Assembly (NCBI GenBank): GCA_002421475.1
Contig: DIJW01000160.1
Span: forward strand, 1 to 17,166
DNA from: Thiomicrospira sp. UBA5634
Lineage (GTDB): Bacteria > Pseudomonadota > Gammaproteobacteria > Thiomicrospirales > Thiomicrospiraceae
Direction of reading: 5' to 3'
Length of the DNA stretch: 17,166 nt
This document shows, in pieces, positions 1 to 6,711 of this stretch. The translations under genes were made by a program, and so were the position numbers. The notes below the pieces were generated by a model. The model saw nothing but the letters and a program-made list of their open reading frames with translations, was not told the origin of the DNA and did no database searches. Positions within the stretch are counted from its first letter, which is position 1, and each line of letters begins with the position of its first letter.

Positions 1-647
1 CTTGCCGGCAAACGCATTAATACTTCTTTAATCGCCTCAGTGCCACCTGTCGATGCTCCGAGAGCGATAATTTTGTCAGTGGTTTTGAAATGGCGTGTCG
101 GTGAAGCTTTCTTCTGAATAATTGCGTCTGCACTCAGCTTTTCCGATACCGTGCGGGTTGAAGCCTGCACAGGCATAACCTCAACTTTAGGGTGAGCTTG
201 CTGGTTTGCAGCATAACGTGCATACTGTTTTTCCAGCATTTCACGGGATACCCGTGATGCCATTTTGACTTTTCGACGGATTTCTTCTGCGTAATTCTCA
301 AACGTATGAGCCAAGTCAATTTTTGGCTTGGTCACAAAATCAACAGCCCCGAGATCCATGGCTTCCAAGGTAACATCAGCCCCACGTTCGGTTAATGAAG
401 ACACCATAACAACCGGCATCGGATGCAAGCGCATCAAGTTTCGTAAAAAACTTACACCATCCATGCGCGGCATTTCAACATCCAACGTCAATACATCAGG
501 ATGCAACTCTTTAATCATATCGCGCGCAATGTAGGGGTCAGAAGCGCAACCGACGACTTCAAGCATCGGATCATTGTTTAACATTTCAAACATCATTTGA
601 CGAACCAAGGCGGAATCGTCAACAACGAGTACTTTTATTTTGTTCAT
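1..647 (-). CDS. cheB: CheB, chemotaxis response regulator protein-glutamate methylesterase (partial, C-terminal part cut by window edge)
   Basis: Removes methyl groups from (and deamidates) glutamates of chemoreceptors when its receiver domain is phosphorylated by CheA, giving adaptation. The 215 visible codons start at ATG 645-647 with AAGGA six bases upstream. An N-terminal receiver domain shows the acidic pair D10/D11, phospho-acceptor D56 in LDVEMPRMDG and K107 in FVTKP. A charged linker (about 115-185) leads to the start of the esterase domain, ALGASTGGTEAI, whose S199 is the catalytic serine. The catalytic His and Asp lie beyond the edge. It sits 34 bases downstream of cheR on the same strand, so the two are probably cotranscribed. 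In Pseudomonas-type clusters cheB instead follows cheA. Identity is very secure; integrity beyond the edge cannot be judged. Confidence 0.96.
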   Translation of the reverse strand, partial: MNKIKVLVVDDSALVRQMMFEMLNNDPMLEVVGCASDPYIARDMIKELHPDVLTLDVEMPRMDGVSFLRNLMRLHPMPVVMVSSLTERGADVTLEAMDLGAVDFVTKPKIDLAHTFENYAEEIRRKVKMASRVSREMLEKQYARYAANQQAHPKVEVMPVQASTRTVSEKLSADAIIQKKASPTRHFKTTDKIIALGASTGGTEAIKEVLMRLPA

Positions 648-681
648 GATGATTCCTTCATCAACCTTACCCCAAACCTAC

Positions 682-1509
682 TTACCGCGTTTTACGGTAG
701 ATTGTTTGTCCTAACAACTCAAAGCGATCACACACTTTATATAACGATTCCGAATGACCGATGAATAAGTGCCCTTCATCTGCCAATAAATCTGCGTAAC
801 GATTGAATAACTTACTCTGGGTTGGTTTATCGAAATAAATGACAACGTTACGGCAAAAAATAACATCAATCTTGTCGCGAATCGGCCACTCATTCATCAA
901 ATTTATTTGACCAAAATCAATAATTTTTTGTAATTCAGGTTTTACCTTAACAAAACCTTCACGATCACCCGTACCTTTCAAAAACCAACTTTTTTTACGC
1001 GACTCAGTAACCCCTTTTAGGCGCTCAATGCTATAAACCCCTCGCTGCGCAGTCTCAACCACCGTCGTGTCCAAGTCAGTTGCTAACACTCGGGCGTCCC
1101 ATCCATTAGGAACAGCTTCCTTTAACACAATAGCTAACGAATAAGGTTCTTCTCCGGTCGAACAACCGGCCGACCAAATACGAATTTTTTTTGAGGCCTT
1201 ATTTTTTTCTAATAAATGTGGAATAACCGTATTCGCCAAATACTCAAAATGATGATTTTCACGAAAGAAAAACGTTAAGTTAGTGGTAATCGCATTGATT
1301 AAATTTACAAATTCCTCTTCACCTTGCTCAACTACATAATCCAGATAATCACTGAATCGATTCATGCCCAGTGTTCGTATACGCTTAGCCAAACGATTGT
1401 AGACCAAATTTTTCTTAGACTCATTTAAGTCAATCCCGGCAAAGTCGTACACCATGGTTTTGACCCGCTGAAAATCCTTGTCACTAAAGTCGAATTCATT
1501 TACGCTCAT
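682..1509 (-). CDS. cheR: CheR, chemotaxis protein methyltransferase
   Basis: S-adenosylmethionine-dependent enzyme that methylates glutamates of chemoreceptors, opposing CheB. The protein is 275 residues, normal for the family. The N-terminal helical domain (about 1-85) ends in TTNLTFFFRE, where R83 matches the family's conserved arginine. The SAM-binding motif is WSAGCSTGEEPYSLA at 112-126, followed by ATDLD at 143-147 and FCRNVVIYFD at 218-227. The chosen ATG (1507-1509) has AAGGA about 11 bases upstream, somewhat far. A TATAAT hexamer on the minus strand at 1552-1557 could be its -10 box, but no convincing -35 was seen. It is divergent from the FliK-like gene across a 93-base intergenic region and precedes cheB. 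Confidence 0.96.
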   Translation of the reverse strand: MSVNEFDFSDKDFQRVKTMVYDFAGIDLNESKKNLVYNRLAKRIRTLGMNRFSDYLDYVVEQGEEEFVNLINAITTNLTFFFRENHHFEYLANTVIPHLLEKNKASKKIRIWSAGCSTGEEPYSLAIVLKEAVPNGWDARVLATDLDTTVVETAQRGVYSIERLKGVTESRKKSWFLKGTGDREGFVKVKPELQKIIDFGQINLMNEWPIRDKIDVIFCRNVVIYFDKPTQSKLFNRYADLLADEGHLFIGHSESLYKVCDRFELLGQTIYRKTR

Positions 1510-1602
1510 AGCTATTATTTTCCTTCAGAGTCCATTATCTAAAACGCGTGTATTATAACGGTCAGTTCTTTTAATCATTTTAATACAAATTCAACAGGTA
1601 TT

Positions 1603-2646
1603 ATGGTGAAAATCCAACCCCTCATATCTCCAGCAAACGCGCTGAATATAAGTGCAAACAACAAGCCCGATGCACTGAACTCCTTAAAAGCCCTAGTAGG
1701 ACAAACTGTGCCCATTCAAGTCACTCACACCCGCGCCAATCAAGTTAGCTTTAATCTCAATGGGCAAACCTATCAAGCTCAAACACAATTAGATTTAAAA
1801 CCCAATGATCGCTTAAATGTTAATGTGCATGAACATAATGGCAAAATTCGCCTGTCACTCACGACCGCGTCAACCAGTAACGACGCTATCAAAACACTTT
1901 ACCGTCAACTTTTACCAACCCAGACACCGATACAACAAACGCTCAGTTTTTTAACCCAACCCCAAGTAATGCAACAACTCCCTGCAGGACTTCAAGCTCA
2001 AATCAGCCTACTTATTGAACATCTGCTGCGCCCACAACCAACGCTGGATGGAAAACGCCTACAATTAGCTCTAGCCAACAGCGGCATGTTTTTCGAGAAA
2101 AATTTAACCCAAGCGGAAACCGCACGACTTAGTCAATCGGATATCAAAGCCCAGTTATTTAAACTTCAACACGGCTTGGAAAACCTAACGCGCAGCCAAA
2201 CCACTGCAACATTGACACAAGCACTGACATTAATCAGTCAAAGCATAAACAAAATCAGTCTAACTCAGCTTGAACAACTAGAAAATCAGCAACAAAACTT
2301 AGCCATTATCCCAGTCAATGACAACAATCGCATTACCGCCATTCAGCTTGAAATTAGACAAAAACAGATCTATAAACGCTTGCAATGGGAAGTGATCCTT
2401 TCACTTTCTTTAAAAAAAGATGATGATGTTTTATGCAAACTCAGCTGGATAGAGGAGGATTTCTTTAATTGCTTGTTTTACGTTGAAGACGATGAGCTGT
2501 CATTTACAATCCAACAACAGCTTCCTGAGCTAAAATGCCTGTTTGATGATGCCGGCTTGGCATTAAACATGCTTCAACTTAGTGTAACTAAGCCACAATT
2601 TAGTCAAAATAGCAAAAAACTGGGATTAATCGACGTCAAAATTTGA
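1603..2646 (+). CDS. FliK-like protein with diverged flagellar hook-length control (Flg_hook) C-terminal domain
   Basis: A 347-residue soluble protein without signal peptide or membrane segments. Residues 1-250 are rich in Gln, Asn, Thr and Leu with few conserved features, as in the ruler part of FliK proteins. The C-terminal 90 residues read like a Flg_hook domain: alternating hydrophobic strands (RLQWEVILSLSL, DVLCKLSWIEEDFFNCLFYV) followed by a helix (IQQQLPELKCLFDDAGL) and a final strand LNMLQLSV. True FliK proteins bind the FlhB cytoplasmic domain and switch export from hook to filament subunits. This one lacks the usual long Pro/Ser-rich N-terminus and is probably a second, accessory FliK; the main fliK is presumably elsewhere. 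The ATG has AGGT five bases upstream. Family assignment is from overall pattern, not a diagnostic motif. Confidence 0.62.
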   Translation: MVKIQPLISPANALNISANNKPDALNSLKALVGQTVPIQVTHTRANQVSFNLNGQTYQAQTQLDLKPNDRLNVNVHEHNGKIRLSLTTASTSNDAIKTLYRQLLPTQTPIQQTLSFLTQPQVMQQLPAGLQAQISLLIEHLLRPQPTLDGKRLQLALANSGMFFEKNLTQAETARLSQSDIKAQLFKLQHGLENLTRSQTTATLTQALTLISQSINKISLTQLEQLENQQQNLAIIPVNDNNRITAIQLEIRQKQIYKRLQWEVILSLSLKKDDDVLCKLSWIEEDFFNCLFYVEDDELSFTIQQQLPELKCLFDDAGLALNMLQLSVTKPQFSQNSKKLGLIDVKI

Positions 2647-2744
2647 AACCCAATTAATTTATAATAAAGCTTAACACCAAAGAATTAAGCCCTAACGAGG
2701 CGACTTTGGGTATCAAGTTTTGTGACTAAAGTAAATTCATCAAA

Positions 2745-2780
2745 TTTTTACCGTCAAACCTATTTTACAGTCGCTATAAT
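2745..2780 (+). promoter_or_regulatory. Candidate sigma-70 promoter for the cheY-STAS-flhX operon
   Basis: A perfect TATAAT lies at 2775-2780, about 50 bases before the CheY-like start codon. It is preceded by the same TCGC as the tRNA promoter downstream. No good -35 hexamer is present at 16-18 bases; the T-rich TTTTTACC at 2745-2752 is the nearest candidate and is too far. The call rests on the -10 box and on its place in the 183-base gap after the FliK-like gene. Confidence 0.35.
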
Positions 2781-2829
2781 TACGCGTAAAATCTTCTAAA
2801 GTTAGTTTAAAAATATAGAGAGAAAGACA

Positions 2830-3189
2830 ATGTCAAAGATTTTAGCAGTTGACGATTCTAAATCAATGCGTCAAATGGTTAGTATGTCTCTGAAGTCGGC
2901 GGGCCACGATGTAACTGAGGCTGAAGATGGTGCGATGGCACTTGATATCGCCAAACGCGAACAATTCGACTTAATCGTAACTGATATCAATATGCCTAAC
3001 ATGAATGGCATTGAATTAATTACCGCGCTTAGAGGTATGCCAAACTATAAATTCACCCCCATCTTGTGTTTGACTACAGAGTCATCTGGCGATATGAAAA
3101 CAAAAGGTAAAGATGCAGGCGCAACCGGTTGGATCGTTAAACCTTTTAGCCCTGAAAAGCTTTTGTCGGTTATTGCCCGCGTTTTATAA
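2830..3189 (+). CDS. Single-domain CheY-like response regulator (second CheY)
   Basis: A 119-residue stand-alone receiver domain. Acidic pocket D8/D9, phospho-acceptor D52 in VTDINMPNMNG, T82/T83 in CLTTES, and K104 in IVKPF are all present, so it should accept phosphate from a histidine kinase such as CheA. It is clearly different from the motor CheY at 7639-8043: it lacks that protein's FSTMRR and WNMP motifs. It resembles receivers that head secondary chemosensory operons, where a STAS gene commonly follows; here too a STAS gene follows after 41 bases. A purine-rich AGAGAGAAAGA precedes the ATG as ribosome binding site. Which kinase feeds it and what it binds cannot be read from the sequence. 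Confidence 0.9.
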   Translation: MSKILAVDDSKSMRQMVSMSLKSAGHDVTEAEDGAMALDIAKREQFDLIVTDINMPNMNGIELITALRGMPNYKFTPILCLTTESSGDMKTKGKDAGATGWIVKPFSPEKLLSVIARVL

Positions 3190-3230
3190 TTGACACTGCT
3201 TCGCACCAACTACGCTAGAAGGAATTCATT

Positions 3231-3506
3231 ATGAGTAGCCAAGTTATACTGCCAGAAAACCTGACAATTCATCACATAACTGAAAATTTTTCTGACTTGA
3301 AGCAGACGGTAGAAAGTGAAAATGATGATATGATTTTTGATGCAACGGCTGTTGAATCAATTGATACCTCGGGTCTTCAAATGTTATTGGCATTTGTAGA
3401 AGACTTAAAAGCTCGCGATGTTACCTTTAGCTGGCTAAATCCTACAACGCAATTAAAAGAAACAGCTGCCAATATTGGCTTAGCTAATCACCTGCAACTT
3501 CATTAA
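3231..3506 (+). CDS. STAS-domain protein (anti-anti-sigma factor-like)
   Basis: A 91-residue single STAS domain. The pattern of strand, FDATAVESIDTSGLQMLLAF and later strand VTFSWLNP is that of SpoIIAA-like proteins. In SpoIIAA the equivalent of S47 in the DTSG motif (D45-G48) is the serine phosphorylated by a partner kinase; here that residue is retained. AAGGAAT precedes the ATG. The gene lies between the CheY-like gene (41-base gap) and the FlhB-tail gene (12-base gap), so the three are probably one operon. No SpoIIAB-type kinase or PP2C phosphatase is visible in the window. STAS proteins next to CheY-like receivers are known from secondary chemosensory operons, where their role is poorly defined. 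The fold call is firm; the function is unknown. Confidence 0.85.
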   Translation: MSSQVILPENLTIHHITENFSDLKQTVESENDDMIFDATAVESIDTSGLQMLLAFVEDLKARDVTFSWLNPTTQLKETAANIGLANHLQLH

Positions 3507-3518
3507 GCGTATTTAAGC

Positions 3519-3818
3519 GTGTCAGAGAATAACACCCTCAACGACACGCTTGCCATTACCCTTGAATACTCTGAACAGCACTCTGCACCTCGTGTGACTG
3601 CGAAAGGCTCCGGCTACGTAGCTCAACAGATCATTGAACTAGCACAACAGCATAATATCCCCATCAAACAAGACCCTGAACTCAGTGAACTGCTCAGTCA
3701 AGTAGAAATCAATCACGAAATCCCTCCCATACTTTATGAAGCTATCGCACAGGTTTTAATTTTCGCCTATCAAATTAGTGGTAAGCCGCTACCTAAAAAT
3801 AACAACAATATAATTTAG
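3519..3818 (+). CDS. FlhX-like protein: stand-alone FlhB cytoplasmic C-terminal domain
   Basis: A 99-residue protein that aligns with the tail of FlhB just after its self-cleavage site. LAITLEYSEQHSAPRVTAKG matches FAVALKYEADSMRAPVVLALG of this window's FlhB. It then shares the pattern of alternating helix, HNIPI, acidic/helical part and I(P)P-LYEAIAQVL-FAY ending. The NPTH motif is absent, as expected of a protein beginning after the cut. In Campylobacter and Bacillus, similar proteins (FlhX, YlqH) can substitute for the cleaved FlhB tail. The start is GTG with no recognisable ribosome binding site; it is in the same frame as the STAS gene, four codons past that gene's TAA, suggesting translational coupling. 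It probably acts at the flagellar export gate. Confidence 0.85.
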   Translation: MSENNTLNDTLAITLEYSEQHSAPRVTAKGSGYVAQQIIELAQQHNIPIKQDPELSELLSQVEINHEIPPILYEAIAQVLIFAYQISGKPLPKNNNNII

Positions 3819-3870
3819 CTGTTTCCTAAAATGTTTTAAAAAATAAAGCATACATAACCGATCAGCTGAC

Positions 3871-3898
3871 TTGATTCGCCTACAAAACTCGCTATAAT
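3871..3898 (+). promoter_or_regulatory. Sigma-70 promoter of tRNA-Pro
   Basis: TTGATT at 3871-3876, a 16-base spacer and TATAAT at 3893-3898 end 12 bases before the first base of the tRNA, so transcription would start close to the mature 5' end. Confidence 0.75.
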
Positions 3899-3910
3899 CT
3901 ACCACTTGTT

Positions 3911-3987
3911 CGGGGCATGGCTCAGCCTGGTAGAGCACCGTCATGGGGTGGCGGGGGTCGAAGGTTCAAATCCTTCTGTCCCGACCA
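3911..3987 (+). tRNA. tRNA-Pro (anticodon GGG)
   Basis: A 77-base cloverleaf. The acceptor stem CGGGGCA pairs with TGTCCCG (one G-U). The D arm is GCTC/GAGC. The anticodon stem CCGTC/GGCGG (one U-G) closes the 7-base loop ATGGGGT, giving anticodon GGG. The T arm GAAGG-TTCAAAT-CCTTC is complete. The discriminator base is A and the CCA end is encoded (3985-3987). The anticodon arm is close to E. coli proline GGG tRNA. It reads codons CCC and CCU. It has its own promoter, and a hairpin terminator lies 40 bases downstream. Confidence 0.97.
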
Positions 3988-4026
3988 AATTTACACCTAT
4001 CACAACACGCTGCTAAATAAACATAT

Positions 4027-4057
4027 AAAAAAAACCGCCAAAATGACGGTTCGTTTT
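4027..4057. terminator. Bidirectional intrinsic terminator between tRNA-Pro and cheW
   Basis: AACCGCCA (4033-4040) and TGACGGTT (4044-4051) form an 8-pair stem with one mismatch and a 3-base loop. On the minus strand the stem is followed by a run of eight T's, a strong stop for the cheA-cheW transcript, whose last codon is at 4076. On the plus strand it is followed by CGTTTT, a weaker stop for the tRNA transcript. Confidence 0.8.
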
Positions 4058-4075
4058 AACAAAGAACTACATTAG

Positions 4076-4582
4076 TTAATGTTTATTAGAAAACATATTA
4101 TCGGTATCCACCAAAATAATGACATTATCTTGGTAATGTGCAATACCGTGAATGTAAGCAGTTCCGGCTTCTCGGGTATTTGTCATCAACTCTACACGCG
4201 ATTCAGGAATATCTTTAACTTCTTGCACCTGATCAACCATTAAACCAACGGCACGGTCTTCGTCTAATTCAACAATAACAATTCGTGAATAATCATCGAC
4301 TACTTTGGATGGCAATCCATAAAACCGCCTGGTATCCACAACAGTAACAATAACGCCACGAACATTAATAACGCCGATAATATTATTTGGCGCACCAGGC
4401 ACACTGCGAATTTGACCGACTCGCAATACTTCTCGAATTTTCTTTACGTTAATACCGTAAACTTCAGAATCAAGCCTGAACAAAACACAACGAACGGTTG
4501 GACTAATAAAATCTTCATCATCAAGTTCTCCTTGATCAGAAAATAATCCATTACGTTGTCTTGCAGAAGTTTGCATCGCCAT
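4076..4582 (-). CDS. cheW: CheW, chemotaxis coupling protein
   Basis: Adaptor that joins chemoreceptors to the P5 domain of CheA in the sensory array. The protein is 168 residues. After an N-terminal extension of about 28 residues with an acidic DDEDF patch, the CheW fold begins at CVLFRLDSEVYGINV. The conserved parts follow: IREVLRVGQIRSVPGAPNNIIGVINVRGVIVTVVD in two overlapping blocks, then VIVELDEDRAVGLMVDQVQEV and the closing strand NVIILVDTD. AGGGG is six bases before the ATG. It lies ten bases after cheA. In Pseudomonas and Vibrio relatives several genes (cheB, motCD or parC/parP) separate cheA from cheW; here they adjoin. A strong terminator follows. Confidence 0.95.
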   Translation of the reverse strand: MAMQTSARQRNGLFSDQGELDDEDFISPTVRCVLFRLDSEVYGINVKKIREVLRVGQIRSVPGAPNNIIGVINVRGVIVTVVDTRRFYGLPSKVVDDYSRIVIVELDEDRAVGLMVDQVQEVKDIPESRVELMTNTREAGTAYIHGIAHYQDNVIILVDTDNMFSNKH

Positions 4583-4592
4583 TTACTTCCCC

Positions 4593-6656
4593 TTATTGGA
4601 AACGTTGTACCAGGCCTGGTAAATCAAGAATTAATGCGATACTACCATTACCTGTAATGGTTGCACCGGCATAACCATCGACTTTTTGTAACATAATTCC
4701 TAGTGGTTTGATTACCACTTCTTCTTGGCCATTTACTTGTTCAACGACCAAACCGACTCGTTGATTGCCAATGGCAACAATTACAACCTTGTCGCCCTTA
4801 TGAGCTTCAGCCTGAGAGCCGGGAGAAAGCCAGTTGGCTAAGAAAAACAACGGAATGCTCTTTTCACGCAACCTCACCATTTTTTGGCCGTCAATATTGT
4901 TAGTTTTGCGTTCGTCATAATCAAAAATTTCTTGCACGCTCGTCAAAGGAATCGCATAACTATCATGTCCGAACGAAACCATAAGTGTCGGCAATATGGC
5001 TAATGTCAGCGGCACACGAATACTAATATGAGTACCTTGTCCAACAGCTGAGTCAATATCAATACTGCCGTTTAACTTAGTGATCATATTTTTGACCACA
5101 TCCATTCCGACACCGCGACCCGAAATATCACTTACAACATCAGCAGTAGAAAAACCTGCCGCCATAATCAACATAAAAGCTTGTTTGTCATCGAGTTGAT
5201 TGGCCGCTGCTTCATCCATCATGCCTTTTTCAACGGCTTTTCGACGCAACACCACAGGATCCATGCCTTTGCCATCATCCGTAATGGATAGCAAAATATG
5301 ATCACCTTCCTGTTCTGCGGCCAAAATAACCTTACCAACTTTTGGCTTACCGGCAGTTAAGCGAACATCCGGCATTTCAATCCCATGATCTACTGAATTA
5401 CGTACCAAGTGCACCAAGGGATCAGCCAATGCTTCAACCAAGTTTTTATCTAAGTCGGTTTCTTCGCCTTTAAGTTCAAGTTCGATATCTTTCCCTAACT
5501 TACGTGCTAAATCACGTACAACACGTGGGAACCGGCCAAACACTTTTTTAACCGGTTGCATACGAGTTTTCATAACCGAGTTTTGTAAATCAGTTGTCAC
5601 GTGATCAAGATTTGCTACTGCATTAGAAATTTCTTCAAGGCTGGCGTCTGATGAACGTAAGGTCAATAAGCGGTTACGAACAAGAACCAACTCGCCAACC
5701 AGGTTCATAATTTCATCTAAACGACGTGTATCAACACGCACCGTTGATTCAGCGGTATTTTTTGCCGCTTTATTATCGTCACCATCATCGTCTTGAGCGG
5801 GTTTTGAAGGTTTTCTTTCCACTGGTTTAGGCGCAGCGACAGTTGGTTTGGCGTCAGGCACTGGCACTGAAACATCCGCCCCCATGATTTGATCACGCTG
5901 TGCTAATAAGGCTTCAAACTCATCATCGGTAATATCACCATCTGGATCGACGTCCTCTGCCAAAGCCAATTTTGGCGCCGTTTTTTTCTGCGGTTGTTCA
6001 ACAGTTAAATCTGCACGCTGTGCCAATAAGGCTTCGAACTCTTCATCTGTCATATCACCATCTGGATCAACACCTTCCGGTAAGGAAAGTTTTGCCGCTA
6101 CCGGTTCAACTGAACCGGTTATTTGTTCACGTTGTGCCATAAGGGCTTCAAACTCTTCATCCGTCATATCACCATCTGGATCAACACCTTCTGGCAATGT
6201 TAACGCTACTTCTACCATAGGGGATTTCTGCACAGCTGCAGCCACATCTGACTCTACAACCGGTGCGGCATTTTGGGTACCTTTGGTAATAGCATCCAAC
6301 TCTGCTAATAAAACAGGATCAGACTCTTCAAACTCACGCTCACCATCATTCAACATGCCAATCATCTGGCTAATTTTGTCGAATGCTCGCAGAATGACAT
6401 CTGCAACGGCAGCATCATAGGCTACATCTTGATTACGAATTTTATCGAATACGTTTTCAGCACGATGACACACTTCAACCAAAGGCATGACACCTAAGAA
6501 ACCGGCACCACCTTTAATGGTGTGAAATCCTCTGAAAATTGAGTTTAAGAGATTGGAATCATCTGGAGAGTTTTCTAGGTCAACCAACTGCTCATTGAGC
6601 TGATCCAACAACTCGGTGGCCTCAACCAAAAAATCCTGTAAAATTTCCTCATCCAC
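4593..6656 (-). CDS. cheA: CheA, chemotaxis histidine kinase
   Basis: Receptor-controlled kinase that phosphorylates CheY and CheB. Domains by residue: P1 histidine phosphotransfer, 1-120, with phospho-His H45 in FRGFHTIKGGAG; linker 125-303; P3 dimerisation 305-370 (VDTRRLDEIMNLVGELVLVRN); P4 ATPase 371-550 with N-box HLVRNSVDHGIE, G1 DDGKGMD and G2 GRGVGMDVV; P5 CheW-like 552-687. No recognisable P2 CheY-binding domain lies in the linker; instead there are three acidic repeats (separate entry) and a Pro/Lys-rich stretch. The start codon is GTG, with GAGGA seven bases upstream. A sigma-54 promoter lies about 55 bases before the start, so cheA-cheW may be transcribed independently of fliA-cheY-cheZ. 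687 residues is within the normal range. Confidence 0.97.
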   Translation of the reverse strand: MDEEILQDFLVEATELLDQLNEQLVDLENSPDDSNLLNSIFRGFHTIKGGAGFLGVMPLVEVCHRAENVFDKIRNQDVAYDAAVADVILRAFDKISQMIGMLNDGEREFEESDPVLLAELDAITKGTQNAAPVVESDVAAAVQKSPMVEVALTLPEGVDPDGDMTDEEFEALMAQREQITGSVEPVAAKLSLPEGVDPDGDMTDEEFEALLAQRADLTVEQPQKKTAPKLALAEDVDPDGDITDDEFEALLAQRDQIMGADVSVPVPDAKPTVAAPKPVERKPSKPAQDDDGDDNKAAKNTAESTVRVDTRRLDEIMNLVGELVLVRNRLLTLRSSDASLEEISNAVANLDHVTTDLQNSVMKTRMQPVKKVFGRFPRVVRDLARKLGKDIELELKGEETDLDKNLVEALADPLVHLVRNSVDHGIEMPDVRLTAGKPKVGKVILAAEQEGDHILLSITDDGKGMDPVVLRRKAVEKGMMDEAAANQLDDKQAFMLIMAAGFSTADVVSDISGRGVGMDVVKNMITKLNGSIDIDSAVGQGTHISIRVPLTLAILPTLMVSFGHDSYAIPLTSVQEIFDYDERKTNNIDGQKMVRLREKSIPLFFLANWLSPGSQAEAHKGDKVVIVAIGNQRVGLVVEQVNGQEEVVIKPLGIMLQKVDGYAGATITGNGSIALILDLPGLVQRFQ
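4608..4621. repeat. 14-base palindrome containing CCAGGCCTGG (copy 1, in cheA)
   Basis: TACCAGGCCTGGTA is a perfect palindrome near the 3' end of cheA. Its 10-base core recurs exactly in flhA and fliO and with one change in flhF. It contains overlapping CCAGG and CCTGG sites. Confidence 0.6.
5880..6203 (-). repeat. Three tandem copies of an acidic ~30-residue motif in the CheA linker
   Basis: CheA residues 152-181, 190-219 and 230-259 each carry (E/D)-VDPDGD-(M/I)TD-(E/D)EFEAL-(M/L)AQR. The DPDGD starts are 38 and 40 residues apart. In DNA the first two copies differ at only a few, synonymous positions over about 50 bases, so that duplication looks recent or conserved by exchange; the third is more diverged. 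Confidence 0.92.
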
Positions 6657-6711
6657 GGTGCATTCCTCACTTAAAAGCTCAAATTAGCTTGCATCCCACT
6701 TGCCATACATA

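Noticed and set aside
3190..3216. TTGACA just after the CheY-like stop as an internal promoter for the STAS gene
   Set aside because: The only -10 at usable distance is TACGCT with a 15-base spacer, and the gap is too short to need a promoter.
3911..4060. tRNA-Pro as an integration site for a mobile element
   Set aside because: No integrase, no repeat of the tRNA 3' end elsewhere in the window and no foreign-looking DNA next to it.
4360..4385. GCCGATAA resembling a sigma-28 -10 element
   Set aside because: It lies inside cheW on the opposite strand, and no TAAA stands 15 bases upstream; the sequence is explained by the coding of the NNIIGVIN segment.
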